NCBI GenBank assembly: GCA_054601695.1
Contig: BAAHQB010000195.1
Location: forward strand, 124,001 to 188,000
Reading direction: 5' to 3'
Length of the DNA: 64,000 nt
From: Amorphochlora amoebiformis
Lineage: Eukaryota > Cercozoa > Chlorarachniophyceae
The notes beneath the pieces are model-generated. The model was not told the DNA's origin, searched no databases, and saw nothing but the letters and a program-made list of their open reading frames with translations. Shown here one piece after another: positions 1 through 64,000 of this stretch (positions are counted from its first letter, which is position 1; each line of letters opens with the position of its first letter). The position numbers and the translations under genes are program-made.

Positions 1-200
1 AGGCACAGAAGTGAAATTAAGAGTAGAGAAATACGTATCCCTTTTAATTGTGGGGACGATCTTCGTGCAAACACACACACGCATACACACTATATATATG
101 TAAATAATATATTACAATATGTATATGTATTGTATAAATACATAAATGCATATATTTACACACACATATATATATATATATATTATATTATATATGTATG

Positions 201-268
<68 letters not shown>

Positions 269-450
269 TATATATATAATATATATGTAAATATGTATAT
301 GTATATGTATTAATACATACATGCATGTATAAACACACACTTATATATATATATATATATATATTATGTATATACATATACATATACACACACTTATATA
401 TATATATATATATATATATTATGTATATACATATACATATACATATACAT

Positions 451-495
<45 letters not shown>

Positions 496-649
496 GCACA
501 CATAGGTACCTGTTTGTATGTGCCTTGGTGAGGACGATCTTGCTTCGTAACGTATGCTCAGTTCCGCCTAACATCTTCTTGATTCGCCACAAAACCATCT
601 GTCATTTACATATATACATATGTATTTCTATATATATACATATATATAC

Positions 650-690
<41 letters not shown>

Positions 691-772
691 GTGTGTATGC
701 TCAGTTCCGCCTAACATCTTCTTGATTCGCCACAAAACCATCTGTCAAGTGAATTATATATATATATATATA

Positions 773-810
<38 letters not shown>

Positions 811-821
811 TACATATACAC

Positions 822-866
<45 letters not shown>

Positions 867-930
867 GTGTGTATGCTCAGTTCCGCCTTACATCTTCTTG
901 AATCGCCACAAAACCATCTGTCAAGTGAAT

Positions 931-981
<51 letters not shown>

Positions 982-3248
982 CATATCATATATATATATA
1001 TATATATATATATCATATTTGTAATATATATATGCAATTCACTTGATAATACATATAATATACACAAATATATAATTTGCATTCTACAATTCTACACATT
1101 TTTACAATCACATACAATGATAGAAATCACTCACAAAAAAAAAATACCAAAAAAAAAAAAATACACCTGTTTCTTAGAGTCGTACTCAGTATTCTGTCCC
1201 TGCACCCCAATTCCGGTTTGACTGCTAACGCTAGAGGTGGACTTTGGCACAGGAAACTGGACTACGATATTGGTCCCCCCGTTTGTTTCAGGTATATCCG
1301 CTCGGATTTTCACGATCAGCTCCACCTGCAACAGATAAGTGTGTTGGTGTATGTGTGTTGTTTGTGTTTTTTTTTGCTTCATTGTGTGTGATTTATGGAA
1401 ATACTATTGTGTGTGTTTGTTATATGTATATATATATATATATATTTATAATATATTATATATACCAAAACACCGTCATATACAAATGAAAAATAAATCT
1501 TCACACATTAAAACCCCCCCCCCCCAACACACACACATCATTATCATCAACAACACCAACAACATACGTTTTGACACAACACAGCACCTTGTACGGACTG
1601 CTGAGTTCGAAGAAGGGAAAGATTCTGAAAGGAATGCGAAAGTCTGACGTAATCCGGTAGTTCATCACCACGAATTCACCGTCAGGGGGGTGGAATGACA
1701 TGATACGCTGAGACTCGAACTCGTCCAGGCGAACGCATTCTGAGTAGAATATTCGAATGTCGATTGATTGGGGGGAAATATCGATCTGTGAAGTGTTTGG
1801 GTTGTGTTGGCACGTGCACGCGTAGTGTGCTCATACCCACAATAGAAAAATTTTTTCCCGAATTATTTACAACCCCCCCCCCCCCCCCCCCCCACTTTCA
1901 AAACTCCAGGAATCCTCAACCACTCTCTAGAACTCTCGAATTCAAAAAGTGCTTGCACCCCGTTACCATGGAAGTTGCAGTCATCTATCTCGACAGACCC
2001 ATACGAACCAGTCTTGTTTCCCACGCCTGTTATCAGAGTATCATATTGTGTGTAATGGGTGTAATACCTCGGTTTACGTGCGACTGATAGAGGTATGTAT
2101 GTGTATTTTGAATATATATATATATATATATATACATATACATACATGTCTCACCTATGGTCAAGTCCTCGTTAAGAGCTAGCTTCAGCTCCGGATTCCC
2201 AGATAGATAGCTCTTCATCTGGATGGTTCCGTCAATAGACGAGTGCAGCACGTTGCCGTTCGAATGGAAGGTGATACTGCGGTATTTGAGGTAAGTGGTG
2301 GTAAGCTGATACTGCGATGAATTTTTCGTGGAAATCACGATATTTGAGGAGATGGGTGTTAATAACCTTATCCTCTCGAATATATCAACAAAAATCTCGT
2401 CCTTGCCGCCGGTTTTAGAGTCCTTGAAGGAAATGGGCTTGTTCGTGGCATCGCTGATACGCACACAAGAGACAGACAAGTCAGGCGTGTGTTTGGATGT
2501 GGCCTCAGGTGCAGAGAACCTTGAGGTAGTCTTGGGATTGAATTTGGGTAGCTGGAACTTCATTTTCTTCTTCTCCACGACCACAGGCTCGTTGAAGATA
2601 TAGGACTGATTAATGGATAACCGGGCCAGTTAAGCGAGCAGCATAGAGCAGATAGGGAAAGGAGTCGATACCTTGAGTGTGTCACTAGAAGTGCCTTGGA
2701 TGTAGCCGTTATCCATGATTTCGTCCAATAACTCGTACAGGAGGATAAAGTTTGATCTGTTTTTATATTACGTCATACTGGCGTACGGTGTGTTTTTCGG
2801 ACGTGGGCCGGGGCTATGAGACCTTATGGATTCCTCGGAGAATATCCCACAGTAATCCTTGAAGACTTTAGTTACTCTCAGGAGAAACTCCATGGCCAAG
2901 GACGGGGAGACGTTATCGATGCTTGTGAGCACGAAGAAGATGCCTGGAAGATTGACAGCACTCAGCTCACGACATCGCCTGAGGTCACGATTAGGTATGG
3001 ACCATTCTTCTTCATGTACATGTAGTTCACTCCATCAACATTGAAGATCGGGGGTGCCTCCTGAGGCAAGATTGATGTTAGAATTTGACCAGGGAATCGA
3101 CACGAGAGTGAACCTGATGCTTTCCCTGGTAGAATTTAACGTTCTTGAAGAAGACCTCGGTCGTAGAGCGCTCAAGTTCCCCTCTATAGTCTCGATGGAT
3201 TATAGAGTCACCTCGTGGTGACAGTAGGAACAGCTGTGAGATGGCCAT
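1..3248 (-). CDS. AP4M1: AP-4 adaptor complex mu subunit, C-terminus missing at window edge
   Basis: Medium subunit of the AP-4 adaptor, which sorts cargo at the trans-Golgi network. Ten exons join in phase (high to low): 3248-3114, 3060-3020, 2978-2823, 2756-2672, 2605-2155, 2026-1967, 1739-1588, 1325-1167, 598-510, 40-1; about 456 residues so far. The longin-like N-terminal domain has [28 protein letters not shown] and [19 protein letters not shown] leads into the mu-homology domain, with EEIF-type [46 protein letters not shown] and [12 protein letters not shown]. Known plant AP-4 mu shares [16 protein letters not shown] and YLSGNPE, which favours AP-4 over AP-1 or AP-2. The ATG at 3248 opens the conserved MAISQ start. 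Early introns are short (intron 2 is 41 bp); the last ones carry (TA)n and exon-9 copies. The C-terminal end of the mu-homology domain lies beyond the left edge. Confidence 0.9.
41..1060 (-). repeat. (TA)n introns with two truncated copies of AP4M exon 9
   Basis: The intact exon 9 (598-510, minus) encodes [19 protein letters not shown] and continues to a GTACCT donor. Two further copies at about 695-750 and 870-925 keep the TTGACAG acceptor and exon start. Both stop at the same point (GAGCATAC) and run into (TA)n. The 870-925 copy has a TAA stop, so it is drifting. Both lie upstream in gene orientation. At 50-72 a short stretch resembles the exon 9 KIV segment and lies downstream. The rest is (TA)n with short TG/CA runs. 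Confidence 0.85.
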
Positions 3249-3407
3249 CTGGTGCGCAAGGGGCCTTGCAGCGTTTGGGGTGCTCCACAGGAGGGCCGAA
3301 GTTTTAAAGAAATCTGTAGATCCTAGGAGACATTTGTCACTCGGAGAAAAGAAAATATTTTTCGGTATATAAATTCTCCGCACGGCGTCCGAGTAGCTGA
3401 GCGAACC
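3249..3407. promoter_or_regulatory. Divergent promoter between AP4M and RPL11
   Basis: Only 159 bp separate the two start codons. TATATAAA at 3366-3373 lies 35 bp before the RPL11 ATG and could be its TATA box, which would imply a very short leader. This is motif-based only; no transcript data are available. Confidence 0.45.
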
Positions 3408-4091
3408 ATGGTGGGTGTCAGTGGCCATGGGTGGGGTGTGACAGCGAGGCTGATGATATTTTTCCTTTAAGGACGAAAAGAAGGGAAAGAAGTCCATGAA
3501 GGACATCAAAATCTCCAAATTGGTGATCAACTGCTGTGTCGGAGATAGTGGAGACCAGCTCACCCGTGCTGAAAGGGTGCTAAAAGAGCTCTCGGGTCAG
3601 GATCCTGTTTTCTCCAAGGGTAACATTCTCACGACACACAACCGAAAAAATCCCACAGGGAGTGTTATGCGCAATTTTTGAGAGGGGGGGCTGATAATTG
3701 GGATAATATACCAGCTCGCTTGACTGTGAGGACGTTCAGCATCCGTCGTAACGAAAAGATCGCTTGTCACGTGACCGTCAGGGGTGCTAAGGCTGAGAAA
3801 ATCCTTGAAAAGGGGCTTAATGTTAAGGAGTTTGAGCTCAAGAGCAAAAACTTCAGTGAGACTGGCAACTTTGGATTTGGTATCCAAGAGCACATCGACC
3901 TTGGAATCAAATACGACCCTCAGATTGGCATTTTCGGTATGGATTTCTTCATCGTCCTTGAGCGCCCCGGTTTCCGCGTGTCTCGTAGAAAGAGATTCCG
4001 CTCGCGTATCGGCCTTAACCACAAGATCACCAAGGAGCAGGCTATTGAATGGTACAAGACAAAGTTCGGGGGCACCGTCGTCGAATTCTGA
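3408..4091 (+). CDS. RPL11: 60S ribosomal protein L11 (uL5)
   Basis: Large-subunit ribosomal protein uL5, part of the 5S RNP at the central protuberance. Three exons join in phase: 3408-3410 (ATG only), 3472-3619, 3715-4091, giving 175 residues against about 178 in human. Family blocks are continuous: [81 protein letters not shown] and a TVVEF end. The first exon is only the start codon, spliced through GTGGGT to a CTTTAAG acceptor; this start is chosen because [12 protein letters not shown] then lines up with the usual N-terminus. A downstream ATG at 3496 would lose eight residues. Introns are 61 and 95 bp with no (TA)n, unlike most neighbouring genes. Confidence 0.96.
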
Positions 4092-4194
4092 TCGCTTAGT
4101 CTCGGTGGGATAGGCTAGTGGCTTATTACCTGTATGCTTGATTGCATCTCATCCCTAAGAAGCTAGTGTTTTCATAATTGGACGGCACATAATA

Positions 4195-5330
<1,136 letters not shown>

Positions 5331-6525
5331 GCTTTTTGTAGGATGTATATATCTGATGTCACTGACGTGAATGGCTGGATTTCTTGCTGTAGACGTACGG
5401 TGTGTGCAATGTATATGTGTTATATGGATGTGTGAATGTGGTCTAGACGTATCGGTGAAGGTGGGGGTTCGGAGTTTGCTCGGAGAGGGGCCTGGAGTAG
5501 AAATTGAGAAGGGAGTCAGACTTGTGCTATTGATAAGACCAATGCTTGGCGTAGATGACGATTGGACGCAATATTGAGAGGTCAAAAATGATTTTTTCGA
5601 GATTCAGAATGCTGTGAGGAGCTGGAGGCGTCTTCAGGCATGCCGATGGCGCCATTAATTTGAAAGACTCGAACTTTTGAGCTTTGATTTTATTAAAGGT
5701 TCATATGCGAATTATTGAAAACCTCTAATACCCACATTAGAGGTCAAATTCTTATTAGAGGTCAATAATTTCTCATGGAGCCCAAGCCCACTGCGGCAGG
5801 GGTCATCCCTCTCCTGCTTCCGTGCAAGCGCACTATGTCGGAAATATACCAGTTTTATACGTAACTTTAGTAATATCTAGTATTATGGTTTGAGGGGGGG
5901 AAAGATGATGGGTATTTCATGGCATATTTCGGAAAATACACACGTGTGAGCGCCATTTACCTTCCGCTTCCAGGAACACGTGTCTGGCGGTACAAATGTG
6001 AATGTGAACCCTCACGGGGACGCGGAAAGAAAAACTTTTGATATACTTTTCCGTGACTTTGAGAAAATTCCCCCTTTATTATGAAAATGCATGCTGTGAT
6101 TTTCGACTTTTGTACATATCATGTGCAAAAGAGGTTTACAGAGTGCATAGTGGGTGTATTTCGGGGTCTTTTAAAGCATGTATGTGGACCATATGAACAC
6201 ATATATGTTGACCATATGAACACATATATGCTGACCATGTGAACACCTGTATGCTGACCATGTGAACACATAGATGGAATTTCATCAAAGTCGGATGCTA
6301 GACATACACATATTTCAAATACATACATAAGAAACACACATCTAAGAACATATAAATCGGGCTCAACAGAGGGTTTCACATGTTTGAGGAAATGAGCGAA
6401 AGGCATGTATCCGAGGCCATAAGGACGTGCATACTTGCTTGTTGTCTTCCTTATCTCTTTTCCTGCTGCCCTCACTGTTTACTTCGATTTGGTGTGGGGG
6501 TTATGGTTTATGGTTGTTATGATAT
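5331..6525. other. Unique spacer upstream of the Cgi121 gene
   Basis: Moderate-complexity sequence with no recognisable product. A 29-codon frame at 5775-5864 ends in a possible phase-2 donor and could be an upstream Cgi121 exon, but shows no family similarity. A minus-strand frame (6475-6119) begins with a basic stretch, has no known match and runs into a tandem repeat. A perfect 8-bp inverted repeat (CCTCTAAT/ATTAGAGG) lies at 5722-5743. Confidence 0.5.
6170..6275. repeat. About four tandem copies of a 23-25 bp unit
   Basis: The unit runs roughly ACCATATGAACACATATATG with small differences between copies. It lies about 250 bp upstream of the proposed Cgi121 start. Confidence 0.8.
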
Positions 6526-13627
<7,102 letters not shown>

Positions 13628-14459
13628 CCCTGCATGTACATCATGTGACACTGGGCGCGAATTTATTTGATCGTAAAGGCACTTCATGATCAATTAACGT
13701 ATATCTAGTGTTATAATTAGCACTAGCTTTGTATAAATGTATGATAGTATACTAGGTGTAGACATAATCTGGACAATTGCACGGGGTATTACGTAAGCTT
13801 ACGCATCATGATACATGGCACGTAGCCTACGGTGCTCCACCGTACCCCATTAGAGTCTAAATTAAAGATCTAGGAAACCTACTGAATTAAAAGTCACTCA
13901 TTCTGTGAGTGTGAGTTGTGTCTAGTGTGTGTGAAAGGCAACATCGGACTTGCATTGATCATGTGACAAGATTACACGTGATAATTATGATAACTTGGAC
14001 TTGTAATAGCCCTAGTCAATCATTGAAGTTTACGTGTGATAATAATAATAATATCTTCAAATACCCCTAGCTAGACTTATTCAATAAGCCCTTTAAGTTT
14101 CGTTACGGCCTATAGTTACTAAGCCTAACTTCCGAGAGTCTACATTATGAAGAAGGAGCAGACGACTTCTCGTCAATCGACCTGTTGGCCTCTGCCTTTC
14201 CTTTTTGACGTTTGTTTGGTCGAGGCTCTTGTCGTCTGATAGGTATACATACATATGAAATCAGAAATCTATATACTAGGTGACGGAGGGGGGTTTGTAC
14301 ACATACTTATGAGATATATTGCATGTGTAAATTCATTCATGAACACATGTGAAGTTTTAAGGTCTACAAATATATTTACAAATAATATAGGATATGTGTA
14401 CATAATGTACATACATGTACGCAAAAATAATAAATGTATACATATGTACATATATACAT

Positions 14460-14460
<1 letters not shown>
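13628..14460. other. Convergent spacer 3' of Cgi121
   Basis: Unique AT-rich sequence between two genes that point at each other (the next coding end is 15412). A structured hairpin is noted separately. No convincing coding region was found; a 30-codon frame at about 14148-14240 overlaps the hairpin and has no recognised similarity. Confidence 0.6.
14159..14238. ncRNA. Candidate structured RNA hairpin
   Basis: Two nested stems can form: CAGACGAC (14159-14166) with GTCGTCTG (14231-14238), and TCGACC (14177-14182) with GGTCGA (14218-14223). They are separated by internal loops of 10 and 7 nt and close on a 35-nt loop. I do not recognise a known RNA family. It could be a transcription-end element or chance. 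Confidence 0.3.
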
Positions 14461-15330
<870 letters not shown>

Positions 15331-15411
15331 TCGATATCCAAACACATCCAAATACACCCACAGCCGAACACAGTTGGCTGAAAATACACACAGACAATCT
15401 GAATACTCATC

Positions 15412-15678
15412 TTACTTCTCATTCTCCATAAGCTTCCGTATCTTCTTCTTCAGCATTCTCAGAGCATCGCTGAATAGAAAAAAGGTACTCTTTAGATATT
15501 TCAATACGCTGCATTTATTCAGCGGTCTCACCTGAATATCGGACCCAGTAAGGGAGTGAGAGCCAAGCGAAATTGAGAGAGAGTCTTGAAATGGACCGTG
15601 AGGTCCTCTACTGTACGCTCTGTTTTAGAGTTAGGGTAAGCTTTGATGGATGTAGGATGTCCCTCTCTCTCTCTTTCC

Positions 15679-15721
<43 letters not shown>

Positions 15722-15870
15722 TATGTACATGTAAACATGCATATATAAGATATATATATATATATATATGTGTATATCTAATCTATATATATATATATAT
15801 GTATACGTATATATTATAATATATATATGTATATATATGTATGTATATGTATATATATATATATATACTA

Positions 15871-15916
<46 letters not shown>

Positions 15917-15932
15917 GTGTATATATATTATA

Positions 15933-15970
<38 letters not shown>

Positions 15971-17455
15971 TATATAATAATAATAATAGCAAGAATAATA
16001 ATTTACATCCACACGCACGACTACTGCTATGAGCAGATGTAGTCGCACTTTGGTGGAGGGAATAGACAATAATATGTACTATTCCTTACTGGCGCTAATC
16101 CTATCGATGGCTTTCTGCCACGAGGTTTCCAGCATAATGATGAACTCGTCAAACTCTCCACGCTCCTGAGATATGGTTTCCTCACTTACGAAATCAACCA
16201 ATAGCTCATAGAATAATCTTGGAAAAGCATGTGATGTCTATTTGTGAGGTGGGGGAGAAAGGAAGAGGAACAGGTGGTCGTCGAGCTAAGGTCAGGATTA
16301 GAATTTGAGTTGTGTTAATGTATCTCCGACATCATCGGGAGAGAGAGAGAGAGAGAGGAAAGAGTCAGAAAGAGAGATATAAGCGATACAGAGAAGGAAG
16401 AGGGAGGGTCGGCCGCCAAATTCGACATGACAAGGAAGGAGGTTGAATTGATGACCTCAGAGCCCTCCTCGGGAACGAGTTTCCTGTCGACAACGGCAGC
16501 TACAAAAGGCTGGTTTTGTTGGGGTATAAGAGAGGAGAGCAGTGAGTTTAACTAATTTATCATATAGGTATGACCTTGGTCACAGCGCTCAGTATAGACG
16601 TTGCGTTCGTGGCGTCTTTGGCCATTGAGTAATCTTTCGCCAGTCTGTTTAAGCAAAATTTGGCTGAAGATACTTTGAGTATATATGGGGAATGCAAGAA
16701 AAGAGTAAGTAAGATAAGAAGTCAATGAACACGCCAGGTCAGAGGGGTTGGGGCTGGGCTTGTGGCACTGAATTCTCAGAAGATTACACAGGCAAAAAGG
16801 AGGCGTAGAACTGGAGAGCAGTAGATATGATGAGAATTGGATTGTCGAGGGAATAAACGAAAGTGGTATTAGCTCTTCTTACTTTAGGTGGTGTTCGAGT
16901 TGTGGTAGTGCCTCGTTAATCGACACAGCCGTCTGAACATCATACAACGCAATCATGACTTTCTTGCGTCATCATTCACCCAGTTTGCTACCATCCTATC
17001 CTTGTGTAATCCTATGGATAGGTAACATACATCGGATCCTAGGATCTGCTTCATATCTTTCTCAATCGATTTCACATCAACAGCCTTCCGGCTTTCCTGA
17101 ATAAATCCAAAAGAAAACTCGGAACCACGACACTGTTTTCAAGCTCGTTGGTACCTCAATCAGCTTCTCGACCTCATCCGGGTACTTGCAAATGACCTGG
17201 AACTTACTCAGTAACAAACCTTTCGCTTTCTACTTTTATACACCGACCTTTGCAAGGACCATTTCGAGTCTTTGACGAGACAGAGGCGCCATGAGATACC
17301 CCAAATCATACTCTTCAACTGGGGCTGGGACGTAAATACCAGGAGAACAAAAAGGCTATGAATAATAGAAGCATGAAAGAAGCTTGTCTAGTTTTTCCAC
17401 CTCCCGAATCTTCAGAACCGCCTTCTACAGTCTTCGTCGGCTTGACGGCAGCCAT
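15412..17455 (-). CDS. Unrecognised 235-residue helical protein
   Basis: Ten exons join in phase (high to low): 17455-17401, 17324-17248, 17196-17155, 17096-17031, 16962-16883, 16644-16575, 16499-16456, 16217-16090, 15619-15532, 15469-15412; 708 nt including a TAA stop. The consistent phase across nine introns supports a real gene. The start is a lysine- and serine-rich segment ([13 protein letters not shown]). The rest is rich in predicted helix: [39 protein letters not shown], a leucine-rich block [11 protein letters not shown] and a basic end [14 protein letters not shown]. No signal peptide or membrane segment is evident. The [12 protein letters not shown]...PDE stretch faintly recalls Cut8/Sts1 nuclear proteasome tethers, but this is too weak to name it. 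Introns are mostly 40-200 bp; only intron 8 carries (TA)n. An in-frame ATG at 17527 would add 24 residues. Confidence 0.75.
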
Positions 17456-17612
17456 CGCTAAAGTGACACGTGTCTCAGCGAGTTTGATTACTCGGAATCC
17501 AAATCTCACTTTTACCGATATATTCATTTAATATTCACATATCCAAATACTAAATATCAATATATATATCCGTTCAATATAACTTCGTGCACCGTGGCGC
17601 GCGGGAGGGCTG
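17456..17612. promoter_or_regulatory. Divergent promoter of the 235-residue gene and MTR4
   Basis: 157 bp lie between opposing start codons. It contains AT-rich stretches and a GC-rich GTGGCGCGCGGGAGGG segment just before the MTR4 ATG. No certain core element was found. Confidence 0.4.
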
Positions 17613-48466
<30,854 letters not shown>

Positions 48467-48523
48467 CTTGCTAACACGGTCGATGGTGTAATTTGTGGTC
48501 TAGATGATCGATTGATATCTATA

Positions 48524-48558
<35 letters not shown>

Positions 48559-48859
48559 CAGTAAGTTAGATATATACATATTATTAAACGTTACATCATC
48601 TATGGAGCTGAAATTTTAAAAAAGTGTTTGATATAATCTAGATAATCGGCGAGTAAGTACTAGTACTTACGAAACAAACAAAATGCACGGTAGACTGATG
48701 ATTATATATATATACAATACTAAAGCAGTGTACGTTTAAATTGTGCACGCTCAGGCTAAGGTCTAGAAGGTAGGCAGCAACTTCCAGTATTTCAGGGGAA
48801 TAAATCTTTAATTGATATTTTAATTTCTTAAAGGACTGCGCGTATAGCACTAGATAGCA
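48467..48859. other. Convergent spacer between MTR4 and the SLC37-like gene
   Basis: 393 bp hold both 3' ends and a short (TA)n run at 48530-48555. No gene is seen. Confidence 0.7.
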
Positions 48860-51979
<3,120 letters not shown>

Positions 51980-52289
51980 TACCAAATAATGAGTCTAACA
52001 TCCACAATCATTTTTCTCCAGCAGGTGCAGGGAATACCGTTCAATGTCCCGCGGCTGTCCCATGTGTATAATCTCTCAAAGTCTCGGGACTCGCCGGTAA
52101 AACTCCCGCTCGGGCTTCTGCTGGCGAGTGGGGTAGCAGTCACGCGCGATTGGGGGCGAAAGCAGACAAAACCGGCCCCTCAAATCTGCGCCAGAGCGTT
52201 TTCAAGCGGTATAATATCCCCTTCAGGTGCAAGAAACGCTTTTCACCTTTTTAACCTCTACGTAGGCAAGCAAAGCGAAGGCAGCGTCG
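51980..52289. promoter_or_regulatory. Divergent promoter of the transporter and PPR genes
   Basis: 310 bp of unique, more GC-rich sequence between opposing start codons. No (TA)n and no clear TATA box. Confidence 0.4.

Positions 52290-64000
<11,711 letters not shown>

Noticed and set aside
1863-2147. Several MTR4, Cgi121, AP4M and PPR exon copies as separate genes or pseudogenes
   Set aside because: They are fragments of one exon each, adjacent to the parent exon and lacking other exons, so they are local duplications.
1131-3248. AP-1 or AP-2 mu subunit
   Set aside because: The [16 protein letters not shown] and YLSGNPE signatures fit AP-4 mu better than AP-1 or AP-2.
6119-6475. 118-codon minus-strand frame as a gene
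   Set aside because: No recognised similarity; half of it is a tandem repeat. It is kept only as a remark in the spacer entry.

Overview
The window is nuclear DNA of a microbial eukaryote. Seven protein genes are split by spliceosomal GT-AG introns, and most of the remaining sequence is microsatellite, mainly (TA)n. Gene content (AP-4 adaptor mu, KEOPS Cgi121, MTR4 helicase, a long PPR protein with an organelle-type presequence) and telomere-like TTAGGG arrays, rather than the plant TTTAGGG, point to a protist or alga outside land plants and fungi. A stramenopile or haptophyte would fit; this is an inference.

Layout: AP-4 mu (1-3248, minus, cut by the left edge); ribosomal protein uL5/RPL11 (3408-4091, plus); repeat-rich spacer; KEOPS subunit Cgi121/TPRKB (6526-13627, plus); convergent spacer; an unrecognised 235-residue helical protein (15412-17455, minus); MTR4 (17613-48466, plus, 39 exons over 30.9 kb for about 993 residues); SLC37/OPA-like transporter (48860-51979, minus); PPR protein (52290 to beyond the right edge, plus, at least 20 exons). 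Three neighbouring pairs diverge from short gaps (159, 157 and 310 bp) and two pairs converge. Exon models were built by reading protein-family similarity across the introns. Intron phase agrees at nearly every junction; the exceptions are one frameshifting 16-bp duplication in MTR4 exon 17 and one unsolved stretch in the PPR gene.

Introns of RPL11 and of the 235-residue gene are mostly 40-100 bp. Those of Cgi121, MTR4 and the PPR gene are inflated to 0.3-3 kb by (TA)n, (CT)n, (ACACAT)n, (TTA)n, telomere-like arrays and minisatellites.

The most unusual signal is a recurring pattern I call exon-edge halos. About twenty exons are flanked by one to seven partial copies of themselves, each joined to (TA)n or another simple repeat. 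Copies of the 5' part (acceptor plus exon start) lie only upstream of the intact exon. Copies of the 3' part (exon end plus donor) lie only downstream. Exactly one uninterrupted exon remains in the middle. The same pattern occurs in four genes and on both strands. It is what repeated tandem duplication would leave if one breakpoint lay in the exon and the other in the intronic repeat, with selection keeping one whole exon. Other notable items are a probable tRNA-derived SINE, a palindrome containing an inverted exon-edge copy, and telomere-like arrays that appear to supply 3' splice-site sequence.
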